NCBI GenBank assembly: GCA_963726775.1
Contig: CAVSDL010000001.1
Coordinates: forward strand, 372,001-436,000
Source: CAIWHR01 sp963726775
GTDB lineage: Bacteria; Pseudomonadota; Gammaproteobacteria; Burkholderiales; Casimicrobiaceae
Length of the DNA stretch: 64,000 nucleotides
Direction of reading: 5' to 3'
Below the pieces are notes generated by a model, which ran no database searches, was not told the DNA's origin, and saw nothing but the letters and a program-made list of their open reading frames with translations. Position numbers and translations under genes: made by a program. How positions within the stretch are numbered: position 1 is the first letter of the stretch; every line of letters begins with the position of its first letter. Shown here in pieces: positions 19,188 through 27,791 of the stretch.

Positions 19188-20540
19188 ATGCCGTCCATTC
19201 CGAACGCCGCACCGACCGCCCACTCCGCGACCACACGCGCGTTCGTCCAGTGGATCCGCTCGGCGGCGCCCTACATACACGCATTCCGCGGCAAGACCTT
19301 CGTGGTCGCGTTCGGCGGCGAAGTCGTCGCCGACGAAACGTTTCTCGGCATCATCCACGACCTCAACCTGTTGCACAGCCTTGGCGTGCACATCGTCGTC
19401 GTGCACGGCTCGCGGCCGCAGATCGAGGCCATACTCGCCCAGCAGGACATCGAAAGCCGCTATTCGTTCGGATTGCGCGTAACGGATGCCGAGACGATGG
19501 ACTGCGTGCTGGAGGCCTCCGGGCAGGTACGCAGCCGCATCGAGGCATTGCTCTCGCTCGGCATCGCCAACTCGCCGATGGCCGGCGCGCGCATCCGCGT
19601 TTCTTCAGGCAACTTCATTACCGCCAAGCCGATGGGCGTGGTCGAAGGCGTCGACATGCTGCTCACCGGCGAAGTGCGCCGCGTGGACACCGATGCGATC
19701 CACCAGCGGCTCGATGACGGCGACATCGTGCTGATCTCGCCGCTCGGTTACTCGCCCACCGGCGAGATCTTCAACCTTGCGCTCGAGGAAGTCGCCACAC
19801 AGGTCGCCGTGCGGCTCAACGCGCACAAGCTCGTGTTTCTGATGGAGACCGAGGGCGTGCGCAACGGCCGCCGGCAGCTTCTCACCGAGCTGTCGACGCG
19901 CGACGCCGAAGCGCGGCTCGCGACCGGTGGCAGCAAGCTGCCGCCCGATGTCCAGCATTACCTTCCCTGCGCGGTCAAGGCCTGCGACAACGGCGTCAAA
20001 CGCGCGCACCTCATCAGCCGCCATCTCGACGGCGCACTGCTGCTCGAGATGTTCACCCGCGACGGCGTCGGCACGATGGTCGCAGCCGCGCCTCTCGCCA
20101 ATCTGCGCAATGCGACCATCGACGACGTGGGCGGCATCCTGCAGATCATCGAGCCGCTCGAGGAGCAAGGCATACTCGTGCGCCGCTCGCGGGAGCGGCT
20201 GGAAATGGAGATCGAGCGATTCGTCGTGGCCGAGCACGACAACGCCATCATCGGCTGCGCGGCGCTTTACGCATTTCCCGACGAGAAGCTCGGCGAGCTC
20301 GCTGCGCTGGCCGTGCACCCCGATTTCCGGCGCGAGGGCTATGGCGAGGCACTGGCGAAGGAGATCGAAGCGCGCGCCCGCAAGTTGAAGCTCGGCCAAT
20401 TGTTCGTGCTGACGACACGGACATCGCAATGGTTCGTCGAGCGCGGGTTCCACACGGCGACGATCGCCGAACTGCCCAAGCAGAAGCAGTCGCTCTACAA
20501 TTACCAGCGCAAGTCGCAGGTCTACCGCAAGAAACTGTAG
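19188..20540 (+). CDS. argA: N-acetylglutamate synthase
   Basis: First step of arginine synthesis, acetyl-CoA plus glutamate. 450 residues: an amino-acid-kinase-like domain (residues about 25-300; FRGKTFVVAFGGEVV, VVVHGSRPQIE) that binds the arginine inhibitor, then a GNAT domain (about 305-450; GELAALAVHPDFRREGYGEAL, then TTRTSQWFVERGF). The two-domain order is that of classical ArgA. ATG 19188 lies about 40 bases after the plus-strand TATAAT. yggX follows after 9 bases. Confidence 0.95.
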   Translation: MPSIPNAAPTAHSATTRAFVQWIRSAAPYIHAFRGKTFVVAFGGEVVADETFLGIIHDLNLLHSLGVHIVVVHGSRPQIEAILAQQDIESRYSFGLRVTDAETMDCVLEASGQVRSRIEALLSLGIANSPMAGARIRVSSGNFITAKPMGVVEGVDMLLTGEVRRVDTDAIHQRLDDGDIVLISPLGYSPTGEIFNLALEEVATQVAVRLNAHKLVFLMETEGVRNGRRQLLTELSTRDAEARLATGGSKLPPDVQHYLPCAVKACDNGVKRAHLISRHLDGALLLEMFTRDGVGTMVAAAPLANLRNATIDDVGGILQIIEPLEEQGILVRRSRERLEMEIERFVVAEHDNAIIGCAALYAFPDEKLGELAALAVHPDFRREGYGEALAKEIEARARKLKLGQLFVLTTRTSQWFVERGFHTATIAELPKQKQSLYNYQRKSQVYRKKL

Positions 20541-20549
20541 GAGCAGGCA

Positions 20550-20822
20550 ATGGCACGCATGGTGCAATGTGTAAAGCTCGGCCGCGAAGCGGAAGGTCTC
20601 GACTTGCCGCCGTACCCGGGACCGCTCGGCAAGAGGATCTACGAAAACGTGTCCAAGGAGGCCTGGCAAGCTTGGCTGCGCCACCAGACGATGCTGGTCA
20701 ACGAGAACCGCCTGTCGCTGGCCGACGCGCGCGCACGGAAGTGGCTGGCCGAGCAAATGGAGAGCCACTTTTTCGGCGGAGGCGCCGAGATGCCGTCGGG
20801 ATACGTTCCGCCGCGGTCCTAG
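20550..20822 (+). CDS. yggX: Probable Fe(2+)-trafficking protein YggX
   Basis: 90-residue cytoplasmic protein of the YggX family, linked to protection of iron-sulfur clusters from oxidants. [17 protein letters not shown] at the N-terminus has the family's single conserved cysteine (C7), and [25 protein letters not shown] is the conserved centre. GGAG lies 8 bases before the ATG (GTAGGAGCAGGCAATG). Co-transcribed with argA. Confidence 0.95.
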   Translation: MARMVQCVKLGREAEGLDLPPYPGPLGKRIYENVSKEAWQAWLRHQTMLVNENRLSLADARARKWLAEQMESHFFGGGAEMPSGYVPPRS

Positions 20823-20853
20823 GACTGAGGATGGGTTCCGCATCGCGGCCGCG

Positions 20854-21849
20854 CTAGCCGGGCCCCTCTCCGGAAGACCCGCCCGATAGTATCCGCGCCG
20901 ATTGCCTACCAGCGTCCACTTGGGACGCGCAGTGGCGCGGATAGCCGGGCATGTCGAACTGCGCGGCTCGCAGGGCATGGAGCAGACCGGCTGCGGTACC
21001 CTCGTCGAGGGCGGTCAGTGGAGGGCGAACCGCGCGCCAGGATGGGTCACCCGCAAACTCCGAGACAACACGCTTCATCGCCGCGATCATCGGCAGAGCC
21101 TGGAAGATTCCGCGAACGACGTCGGCCTGCGCCTGCAGCGCGTCGCCCTGCGCGCTGTCCCAGTCCTCGTAAAGCGCGTGGAGGCGTGCCGGGTTCATGT
21201 TCACCGTGGCGCTGATGCACCCGGCGCCGCCGCTCGCCATGCCCTTCGACAGCAACGTCTCGCTGGCCGGAAAGACATCGAATCCCCCGGGGGCGAACGC
21301 ATCGATCATGGCCTTCGAATTGTTCCAGTCACCGGAAGAGTCCTTGGCCCCGGCCACGGCCTTCGGGTAGCGCTTCAGCAGGCGTTCGATCAGGCCGAAG
21401 GTGATGGGGACCTGCGTAACCTGGGGGATGTGGTACAGGTAGATCGCCAGCCGGTCGTCGCCTACCCGCTCGATCACTTCCGAGTAGTAACCGAACAGGC
21501 CGTCGTCGGAGACACCCTTGTAGTAGAAAGGGGGGAGCATCAGCACGCCGGCAGCGCCGCTTCGCACGGCGTGCCGGGTCAGCGTCACGGCGTCCTTGAA
21601 CGAGCACGCTCCCGTTCCGGGCATCAGCTTCGACGCCGGGATGCCGGCCTCCAACAGGGAGTCGGTCAGGAAGATGCGCTCGTCTACGGAGAGCGAAACG
21701 GCTTCGGAATTGGTTCCGAAAATGGCGAGCCCGGCGTGGTTGTCGACGAGCCATCGGCAGTGCGCGATGAATCGATGCACGTCGGGTTCGAGGCGCGAGT
21801 CGAACGGCGTGAGTACGGGCGCAATCACGCCCCGCAGTCTTGAAGCCAT
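20854..21849 (-). CDS. Dihydrodipicolinate synthase/N-acetylneuraminate lyase family aldolase or dehydratase
   Basis: 331 residues, class I aldolase-fold enzyme. IAPVLTPFDSRLEPD opens the barrel; IFGTNSEAVSLSVDER is the pyruvate-carboxylate loop; LYHIPQVTQVPI holds the conserved tyrosine; GAKDSSGDW contains the Schiff-base lysine. Because it follows an IlvD/Edd-type dehydratase (21918-23669) in the same direction with 68 bases between, it likely acts on the 2-keto-3-deoxy sugar acid made by that enzyme, as an aldolase or a second dehydratase. True DapA is less likely in this setting. ATG 21849 begins the conserved region. Confidence 0.8.
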   Translation of the reverse strand: MASRLRGVIAPVLTPFDSRLEPDVHRFIAHCRWLVDNHAGLAIFGTNSEAVSLSVDERIFLTDSLLEAGIPASKLMPGTGACSFKDAVTLTRHAVRSGAAGVLMLPPFYYKGVSDDGLFGYYSEVIERVGDDRLAIYLYHIPQVTQVPITFGLIERLLKRYPKAVAGAKDSSGDWNNSKAMIDAFAPGGFDVFPASETLLSKGMASGGAGCISATVNMNPARLHALYEDWDSAQGDALQAQADVVRGIFQALPMIAAMKRVVSEFAGDPSWRAVRPPLTALDEGTAAGLLHALRAAQFDMPGYPRHCASQVDAGRQSARILSGGSSGEGPG

Positions 21850-21917
21850 GGAATGGCCTTTGATCGAGTGGGTGGAGGGAGGATTGTCTTCGTCGATGGA
21901 CGTCACCGCGTCTCCGG

Positions 21918-23669
21918 TCAGCGTTCCGGAACCTTGCCGGTCATGGTGGGCGCACGCATGAATTCGAAATCGACCCCTTTGTCGGCCTGCGTCACGGTCT
22001 CGAGGAAAAGCTTGCGATAGCCTCGATCCGCAGTTGGCTCGACGACGGGACGGTCGCGTGCACGCCGCGCCAGCTCTTCGTCGGTCACCCGCAGTGAAAT
22101 CTCGCGATTGGCCACGCTGAGGCGGATCCCGTCGCCACTGCGCACATGTGCGAGCGGCCCGCCGATCGCGGCCTCGGGTGTGACGTGGAGCACAATCGTG
22201 CCGAAGGCGGTGCCGCTCATGCGACCGTCGGATATCCGAACGAGGTCTTTGACGCCCGCGCGCGCAAGTTTGCGCGGGATGGGGATATAACCGGCCTCGG
22301 GCATGCCGGGCGCCCCCTTGGGCCCGATATTCTTCAGCACAAGAATGTCTTGCGGGGTCACGTCGAGGTCGTCGGAGTCGATGCGATCAACCAGGTCCTC
22401 CATGTTTTCGAAGACGACTGCGCGGCCCTCGTGTTCCATCAGCTTCGCGTCCGCCGCGGATTGCTTGATGATGGCTCCACCGGGCGCCAGATTGCCGAAC
22501 AGCACGGCGATGCCGCCCTGGGGATAGATCGGGTTGCGAAGACCGCGCACCACGTTCTGCCCGAATCCCGGCCCGGCCCGCTCGATCTCCTCTCCCAGCG
22601 TGCGTCCCGTGACCGTCATCGCCTCAAGACGCAAGAGGGGCTTGAGTTCACGCAGCAGCGTTGCCATTCCACCAGCCCGGTGAAAGTCCTCCATGTAGTG
22701 CCGTCCCGACGGCTTGAGATCGAGCAGTACCGGCGTCTCCCGCCCCATGCGGTCGAGCGCTCGCAGATCGATCTCCTGCCCCACGCGACCGGCGATGGCC
22801 GCCAGGTGGACGATGCCGTTGGTCGATCCGCCGATGGCGAGCAGTACGCGCATCGCGTTCTCGAACGCGGCTGGCGTGAGGATCCTGTCGATGGTCAAAT
22901 TGCTTTTCGCCATCAGAACGGCCTGCGCGCCGGTCTGTTCAGCGATCCGGATGCGGTCCGCGGTGACGGCGGGCGGCGAGGCGCCGCCGGGCATCGTCAT
23001 CCCGAGCGCCTCGGCGAGGCATGCCATGGTGCTGGCCGTTCCCATCACCGAGCACGTACCCACGCTCGCCACCAACTGGTCGTTGACATCCGCCGTCTCC
23101 TGAGCATCGATTTCAGCGGCGCGGAACCTGCCCCAGTAGCGACGACAGTCGGTGCAGGCGCCCACGCGCTCGCCGCGGTGGGAGCCGGTCAGCATCGAGC
23201 CCGTGACGAGCTGTATCGTCGGAATGCCTGCCGACGCCGCGCCCATCAGCTGCGCCGGCACGGTCTTGTCGCAGCCGCCGATCAGCACCACTGCATCCAT
23301 GGGCTGCGCGCGAATCATCTCCTCCGTGTCGATGGACATGAGGTTGCGCAGGTACATGCTCGAAGGCGCGGCAAAGCTCTCGTGGATGGAGATCGTGGGG
23401 AATGCCATCGGCAGCCCGCCCGCAAGCATGACGCCGCGCTTCACCGCCTCGACGAGCTGAGGCGCGTTTCCGTGGCAGGCGTTGTAGTCGCTGCCCGTAT
23501 CGGCGATGGCGATCACGGGCCGATCGAGCGCCGCGTCCGTGTAGCCGGCGCCCTTGATGAACGCCTTGCGCAGAAAGAGCGAGAAGTCCTGGTCGCCGTA
23601 GCTGGTCAGGCCCTTGCGCATGCCTGTGGGCTCGGTGTCGTCGGAAGCGTCGCGGGGCGTGTTCGGCAT
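21918..23669 (-). CDS. IlvD/Edd-family sugar-acid dehydratase
   Basis: 583 residues, iron-sulfur dehydratase. Cluster cysteines are in GGCDKTVPA, ACTDCRRYWG and GTCSVMGTAS; MPGGASPPAV and GGSTNGIVHLAA are family blocks. Length and the GACTDCRRYWGRF variant fit the aldonate group (L-arabonate, D-xylonate, galactonate) better than valine/isoleucine IlvD. It would convert an aldonic acid to a 2-keto-3-deoxy acid, handed to the enzyme encoded at 20854-21849. The exact sugar cannot be read from the sequence. The promoter and operator are at 23952-23981. Confidence 0.85.
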   Translation of the reverse strand: MPNTPRDASDDTEPTGMRKGLTSYGDQDFSLFLRKAFIKGAGYTDAALDRPVIAIADTGSDYNACHGNAPQLVEAVKRGVMLAGGLPMAFPTISIHESFAAPSSMYLRNLMSIDTEEMIRAQPMDAVVLIGGCDKTVPAQLMGAASAGIPTIQLVTGSMLTGSHRGERVGACTDCRRYWGRFRAAEIDAQETADVNDQLVASVGTCSVMGTASTMACLAEALGMTMPGGASPPAVTADRIRIAEQTGAQAVLMAKSNLTIDRILTPAAFENAMRVLLAIGGSTNGIVHLAAIAGRVGQEIDLRALDRMGRETPVLLDLKPSGRHYMEDFHRAGGMATLLRELKPLLRLEAMTVTGRTLGEEIERAGPGFGQNVVRGLRNPIYPQGGIAVLFGNLAPGGAIIKQSAADAKLMEHEGRAVVFENMEDLVDRIDSDDLDVTPQDILVLKNIGPKGAPGMPEAGYIPIPRKLARAGVKDLVRISDGRMSGTAFGTIVLHVTPEAAIGGPLAHVRSGDGIRLSVANREISLRVTDEELARRARDRPVVEPTADRGYRKLFLETVTQADKGVDFEFMRAPTMTGKVPER

Positions 23670-23678
23670 GACGGGGAC

Positions 23679-23867
23679 TCACAAGGGAGCGACGGGATGC
23701 TCCCGAGCTTCATCGACTTCTTCAGGGGCGAACCGATGCATGATCGGGGCTTGCTCGAGCGCTCGCAAGGCCTTGACGGGGAGCTCCGGGTTCATCACGA
23801 CGACGATTGGTACCGAGCCGACGACCATGATCGGATCAAATCCTTGGAGATGTTGCGCGGTCGGCAT
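23679..23867 (-). CDS. Small 62-codon open frame ahead of the dehydratase gene
   Basis: I do not recognise this frame. It encodes 62 residues with a hydrophobic stretch near residues 13-24 (IMVVGSVPIVVVM) and an acidic C-terminal part (FAPEEVDEAREHPVAPL). It lies between the proposed operon promoter and the dehydratase start, 9 bases before it, so it would be in the same transcript. No good ribosome-binding site is visible (GGAG is about 17 bases away). It may be a small operon gene, a decayed fragment of a larger gene or chance. Confidence 0.25.
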   Translation of the reverse strand: MPTAQHLQGFDPIMVVGSVPIVVVMNPELPVKALRALEQAPIMHRFAPEEVDEAREHPVAPL

Positions 23868-24088
23868 CGATCCGTCGGGGTCGTCTCCGGGGCCTCAGGT
23901 GCTGACGGCCACTTGACGGCCGTCCGCGGAATAATTGCTTGTCAACTATCCATTATCGTCGCACGATATTAATAAGGTGAACAAGAGATCAAACCTGACG
24001 GCGTCGCCAGGCCGGAACCCGCCGGTCAATTCACGGCTTTGTCGCCGCCTGGTACCGGACACGAGCATCCAGACACCGAGAGTCGTCG
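23868..24088. other. Intergenic control region, sugar-acid operon / cyclase gene
   Basis: AT-richer than its surroundings. Holds the leftward promoter and palindrome at 23952-23981. I see no equally good promoter for the rightward cyclase gene at 24089; nothing else recognisable. Confidence 0.5.
23952..23981 (-). promoter_or_regulatory. Promoter and palindromic operator of the sugar-acid operon
   Basis: On the minus strand TTCACC (23981-23976), 18 bases, GATAAT (23957-23952) form a promoter toward the dehydratase gene. A 15-bp palindrome TATCGT-CGC-ACGATA (23954-23968) covers the -10 box and part of the spacer. The GT-N3-AC core is the pattern bound by FadR/FCD-type GntR repressors, which often control sugar-acid operons. 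No regulator gene is adjacent. Confidence 0.55.
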
Positions 24089-25837
24089 ATGGAGCGTGAG
24101 CAGCGCAGGCTCGCGGCGATCCTCGCTGCCGATGTCGCCGGGTACTCGCGGCTGATGGCGGCCAATGAGAGCGGCACGCTCGCGCACTTCAAGCTGCTGC
24201 GATTCGATCACGTGGAGCCGGCGGTGCAACGACACGGCGGGCGGATCGTCGGCGAAGCGGGTGACAGCCTGCTCGTCGAGTTCGCCAGCGCCTTCGAGGC
24301 CGTGACCTGCGCCGCCGAGATTCAGGAGGAGCTCGCGGAGCTGAACGCGACGCTGCCCGAGGAGCGCCGCATGGCATTCCGCATCGGCGTTAATTTGGGC
24401 GAGGTGATCGTCGATGGCGCGACGATCCATGGCGACGGCGTGAACGTGGCGGCGCGGCTCGAAAAGCTGGCCGAGCCGGGGTCGGTCGTCATCGCCCGCG
24501 CCGTGCACGACCAGGTCAGGGGCAAGGTCCCGTATCGCTTCGACGATCTCGGCGAGCAGACGCTTCACAACATCGACGAGCCGGTCAGGGCCTATCGGAT
24601 GGATCCTGCAACATGTGCCGCAGAAACCGCCACCCGCGGGTCGGAGGCAAAGCGCGCGTCTGCGGAGGCGACAGTCGCGGTGCTGCCGTTTGTCAACATG
24701 GGAGGCAACCCGGAGCAGGAATACTTCGCCGACGGCATCACCGAGGACATCATCACCGAGCTGTCGCGGTGGCGGTCGCTTTCGGTGACGTCGCGCAACT
24801 CGACCTTCCGCTTCAAGGGAAAATCCGTCGACATGTGCCGTGTCGGCCGTGAGCTCGGCGTCCGCTTCCTGGTCGAGGGCAGCGTCCGCCGGATGGGCGA
24901 GCGCGTCCGTGTCACCGCGCAACTCATCGATGCCGGGACTGGCGATCACGTCTGGGGTGAACGGTTCGACCGGCCGATGGCGGACCTGTTTGCAGTTCAG
25001 GATGAGGTGGTGCGGACGATCGTCGCGACCATGGTGGGCCGTGTGCAAGCGAGCATTGCCGATCGCGCCCGCCGCAAACCGCCCTCCAGCATGGCCGCAT
25101 ACGATTACGTGCTGCGCGGCAATGCGCTGCCGTGGGACGACCTCGCGTCGGCGGCCGAGGCGAAGCGCGCGTTCGAGCAGGCGATCGAGATCGACCCCGG
25201 ATACGGGCTCGCCTACAGCCTGCTCGCGACAATGCTGTTGCGCGAGTGGATACGGGATTTCTCCGGATCGCGCGACGTCCTCGATCGCGCCTTCGCGCTC
25301 GCCCAGCGCGGCGTCGAGCTGGCCGACGACGAAAGCACCTGCCACATGATCCTGGGAAATATCTGCCTCGACCGCCGATCGTTCGATCTCGCGCTGCGCC
25401 ATGTCGAGCGCGGCATCCAGATCAACCCCGCCAACCAATGGAACCACGCCGATTTCGGCTCCTTCCTCACCTATATTGGCCGCGCCGAGGAGGGGTTCGA
25501 GATTCTGCGCAATGCGCGGCGCGCGGACCCCTATTTCGGACCGCCCTGGTATTGGCGCAGTCTCGGAGTCGCCCAATTCGTGTTGCGCCGCTATGCGGGG
25601 GCTTTGCAGGATTTCGACCGTGGCGCGGCGAACCATCCGCTCTTGGCGCTTTCCTTCACGGCCGGGTGTTCCGCAAAGCTCGGGCAGTCAGATCGCGCGC
25701 GGCAACTGGTTGCCCAATGCCTGGCGATTCAGCCTCTGGCCACCGTCGACAAGCTGGTCGCCAAAGTGCCGTTCAAGGATGCCGGCGACATCGACCATCT
25801 CGCCGAGTGCCTGTGCCTGGCGGGAATGCCCGAATGA
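24089..25837 (+). CDS. Class III nucleotide cyclase - TolB-like domain - TPR protein
   Basis: 582 residues. Residues 5-170 are a class III cyclase catalytic domain: metal-binding aspartates D15 (AADVAGYSRLM) and D59 (GEAGDSLLVEF), and the transition-state pair N119/R123 (GDGVNVAARLEKL). The lysine that usually selects ATP (K in the KTTGDG-type motif) is absent, so cAMP, cGMP or no product are all open. Residues 196-320 are a TolB/FlgO-like module (VAVLPFVNM, EYFADGITEDI, VEGSVRRMGERVRVTAQL). Residues 330-560 are TPR repeats. No membrane segment. Same architecture as the TIR protein at 5985-7895 after swapping the N-terminal domain. Confidence 0.88.
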   Translation: MEREQRRLAAILAADVAGYSRLMAANESGTLAHFKLLRFDHVEPAVQRHGGRIVGEAGDSLLVEFASAFEAVTCAAEIQEELAELNATLPEERRMAFRIGVNLGEVIVDGATIHGDGVNVAARLEKLAEPGSVVIARAVHDQVRGKVPYRFDDLGEQTLHNIDEPVRAYRMDPATCAAETATRGSEAKRASAEATVAVLPFVNMGGNPEQEYFADGITEDIITELSRWRSLSVTSRNSTFRFKGKSVDMCRVGRELGVRFLVEGSVRRMGERVRVTAQLIDAGTGDHVWGERFDRPMADLFAVQDEVVRTIVATMVGRVQASIADRARRKPPSSMAAYDYVLRGNALPWDDLASAAEAKRAFEQAIEIDPGYGLAYSLLATMLLREWIRDFSGSRDVLDRAFALAQRGVELADDESTCHMILGNICLDRRSFDLALRHVERGIQINPANQWNHADFGSFLTYIGRAEEGFEILRNARRADPYFGPPWYWRSLGVAQFVLRRYAGALQDFDRGAANHPLLALSFTAGCSAKLGQSDRARQLVAQCLAIQPLATVDKLVAKVPFKDAGDIDHLAECLCLAGMPE

Positions 25838-26077
25838 TCGGGATTCGGCATGGTCGTTCAGGGTCGAGACGCGTGAACCATCCGGCGGTCTGGCACGACG
25901 TTAATGCAGCGGCGGGAGCAACAGCCCCATGACGATGCTGCGGGCGAGTAATGGCCTATTCAAGTGTCTGCTGTCAGAAAAATCCGAGACCGTCCTGGTC
26001 GATCTTTGTCCATCCGCGAAAACCACGTTCCGTCCTCGTCCTGGATTGGTCTGTCCCCGGCTGGTAGACTCATTCGC

Positions 26078-26662
26078 ATGAGTGCGCCTTCAATCAGTCG
26101 CTACCCGGTCCCGAGACTCGAAGACTTGCCCGAGGATATCCGGGCGCGGATTATCGAAGTGCAGGAGAAAGCAGGATTTGTCCCCAACGTCTTCCTGACG
26201 TTGGCTCATCGTCCAGCGGAATTCAGAGCCTTCTTCGCCTACCACGACGCCCTGATACTGAAGGATGGCGGTCTCACCAAGGCCGAACGGGAGATGATCG
26301 TCGTCGCCACGTCAGGGGCCAACGATTGCCTCTATTGCGTCGTCGCGCACGGCGCGATCCTGCGCATTTATGCGAAGGATCCCTTCGTGGCCGATCAGGT
26401 GGCGACGAACTACCGCAAGGCCGACATCACGCCACGCCAGAAGGCCATGTTGGCGTTCGCAATGAAAGTTGCTCTACGGAGCGGCGAAATCGGCGACGAG
26501 GATTTCGCGGCGCTTTCGGCACACGGATTCACCAACGAGGACATCTGGGATATCGGTGCGATTGCCGCGTTCTTCGCGCTGTCGAACCGGATGGCCAACC
26601 TTACCGGGATGCGGCCGAACGACGAATTCCATTTGTTGGGGCGCATGCCCAAGGACAAGTGA
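26078..26662 (+). CDS. Peroxidase-related (AhpD-like) protein
   Basis: 194-residue helical protein of the carboxymuconolactone decarboxylase/AhpD superfamily. CLYCVVAHGAIL holds the CxxC plus histidine redox centre; KAEREMIVVATSGAND precedes it as in uncharacterised peroxidase-related enzymes. It probably reduces peroxides or acts as a disulfide reductase. ATG 26078 begins MSAPSISRYPVPRLEDLP, the usual start; upstream in-frame codons do not resemble the family. The next gene converges on it, with 130 bases between stops. Confidence 0.85.
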   Translation: MSAPSISRYPVPRLEDLPEDIRARIIEVQEKAGFVPNVFLTLAHRPAEFRAFFAYHDALILKDGGLTKAEREMIVVATSGANDCLYCVVAHGAILRIYAKDPFVADQVATNYRKADITPRQKAMLAFAMKVALRSGEIGDEDFAALSAHGFTNEDIWDIGAIAAFFALSNRMANLTGMRPNDEFHLLGRMPKDK

Positions 26663-26792
26663 CGCCAGCCAATCTCCGGGATGCGACACGCAGCGCCGGG
26701 CGTCGCGCATCCTGGCAAATGGCGGCTCCCCACAAAAGAGAGGCGGCAGAGTTGCCCCTCGCCGCCCTCTTTCCCCACCGTCGCGACGGCGC

Positions 26793-27671
26793 CTACACGA
26801 CACCGTACTTGGCGAACCACGCAAGCATTCGCTTCCATCCATCCTCGGCATCCGCCTTGCGATAGTTGTCGGGCCGGAAATCGGCGTGGAACCCGTGACC
26901 GGATTCCGGGTAGACGACCAATTCCGACGGCGTGCCCGCCGCCTTCAATGCCGCGAAAAACTTTTCCACCTGGTCCAGCGGGATGCCGGCATCCTTGGCG
27001 CCGTACAGACCGAGCACCGGAACCTTGATCTCGCCGGCGCGATCCATCGCCGTCCGCGGCGTGAACTCGTTGGTCGCGCCGAGGACCGGACCGTACCACG
27101 CGGCCGCAGCCTTGACCCTGGAATTGGCCGCCGCGTACACCAGCGTCGTGCGTCCGCCTCTGCAAAATCCGGTGATGGCGACACGCGCCACGTCGCCCTT
27201 GAAGCTCGCCCGCGCGAATTCGATCGTCGCATCGTAGTCGGCGACGAGCTCGGTGTCGTACTTGCTGTTCACGATCGGCGCAATCTCGGCCATGGTGCTG
27301 AGCTTGGTGAGGTCGGCCTTGCGCGTGTAGAGATCGGGCACGATCGCGTAATAGCCGGCCTTGCCGAGGCGCCGGCAGACATCCTTGACGTAGGGATTGA
27401 GACCGAAGATCTCGGCGGCGACGAGAACAACCGGGAACGGGCCGCCCGCAGCCGGCATGGCACGGTAGCCGCGAAGCTCGCCGCTTTTCGTCGGAATCGA
27501 AATGTCGGTCGCGACCAACCCATCGCTGTCGGTCGTGATCTGCTGCGCCGAAGAAGGCGACGACAGTGCCAGCGCCGCGCTCGCGCCGAGCGCCGACCAG
27601 ATGAAATCACGGCGATCGAAGTCCTTCTCGGGCAGAATGCCCTTCATGTCCTGCTCGATATCGAGTTTCAA
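26793..27671 (-). CDS. Exported dienelactone hydrolase-family protein
   Basis: 292-residue alpha/beta hydrolase. Catalytic triad: cysteine in GFCRGGR, aspartate in GAKDAGIP, histidine in SGHGFHAD. AAEIFGLNPYVKDVCRRL is the oxyanion-side block typical of dienelactone hydrolases. The N-terminus has FDRRDFIWSALGASAALAL ending SSAQ, a twin-arginine-like signal followed by a cleavage site, so it is probably exported. TTG at 27671 is chosen because GAGGAGG lies five bases before it; ATG 27647 is the alternative. The substrate is unknown. No operon partners. Confidence 0.8.
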   Translation of the reverse strand: MKLDIEQDMKGILPEKDFDRRDFIWSALGASAALALSSPSSAQQITTDSDGLVATDISIPTKSGELRGYRAMPAAGGPFPVVLVAAEIFGLNPYVKDVCRRLGKAGYYAIVPDLYTRKADLTKLSTMAEIAPIVNSKYDTELVADYDATIEFARASFKGDVARVAITGFCRGGRTTLVYAAANSRVKAAAAWYGPVLGATNEFTPRTAMDRAGEIKVPVLGLYGAKDAGIPLDQVEKFFAALKAAGTPSELVVYPESGHGFHADFRPDNYRKADAEDGWKRMLAWFAKYGVV

Positions 27672-27791
27672 GGGGCCTCCTCGGTAGCGCGCCGATCCGG
27701 CGCAAACATGGTTTCGATTGGAGCGAACAGGCGGCGTCACGCGGCATTCCCCTCCCGCGCGCGCAGCGCCAATCAGGTCCCGTTCACAACG

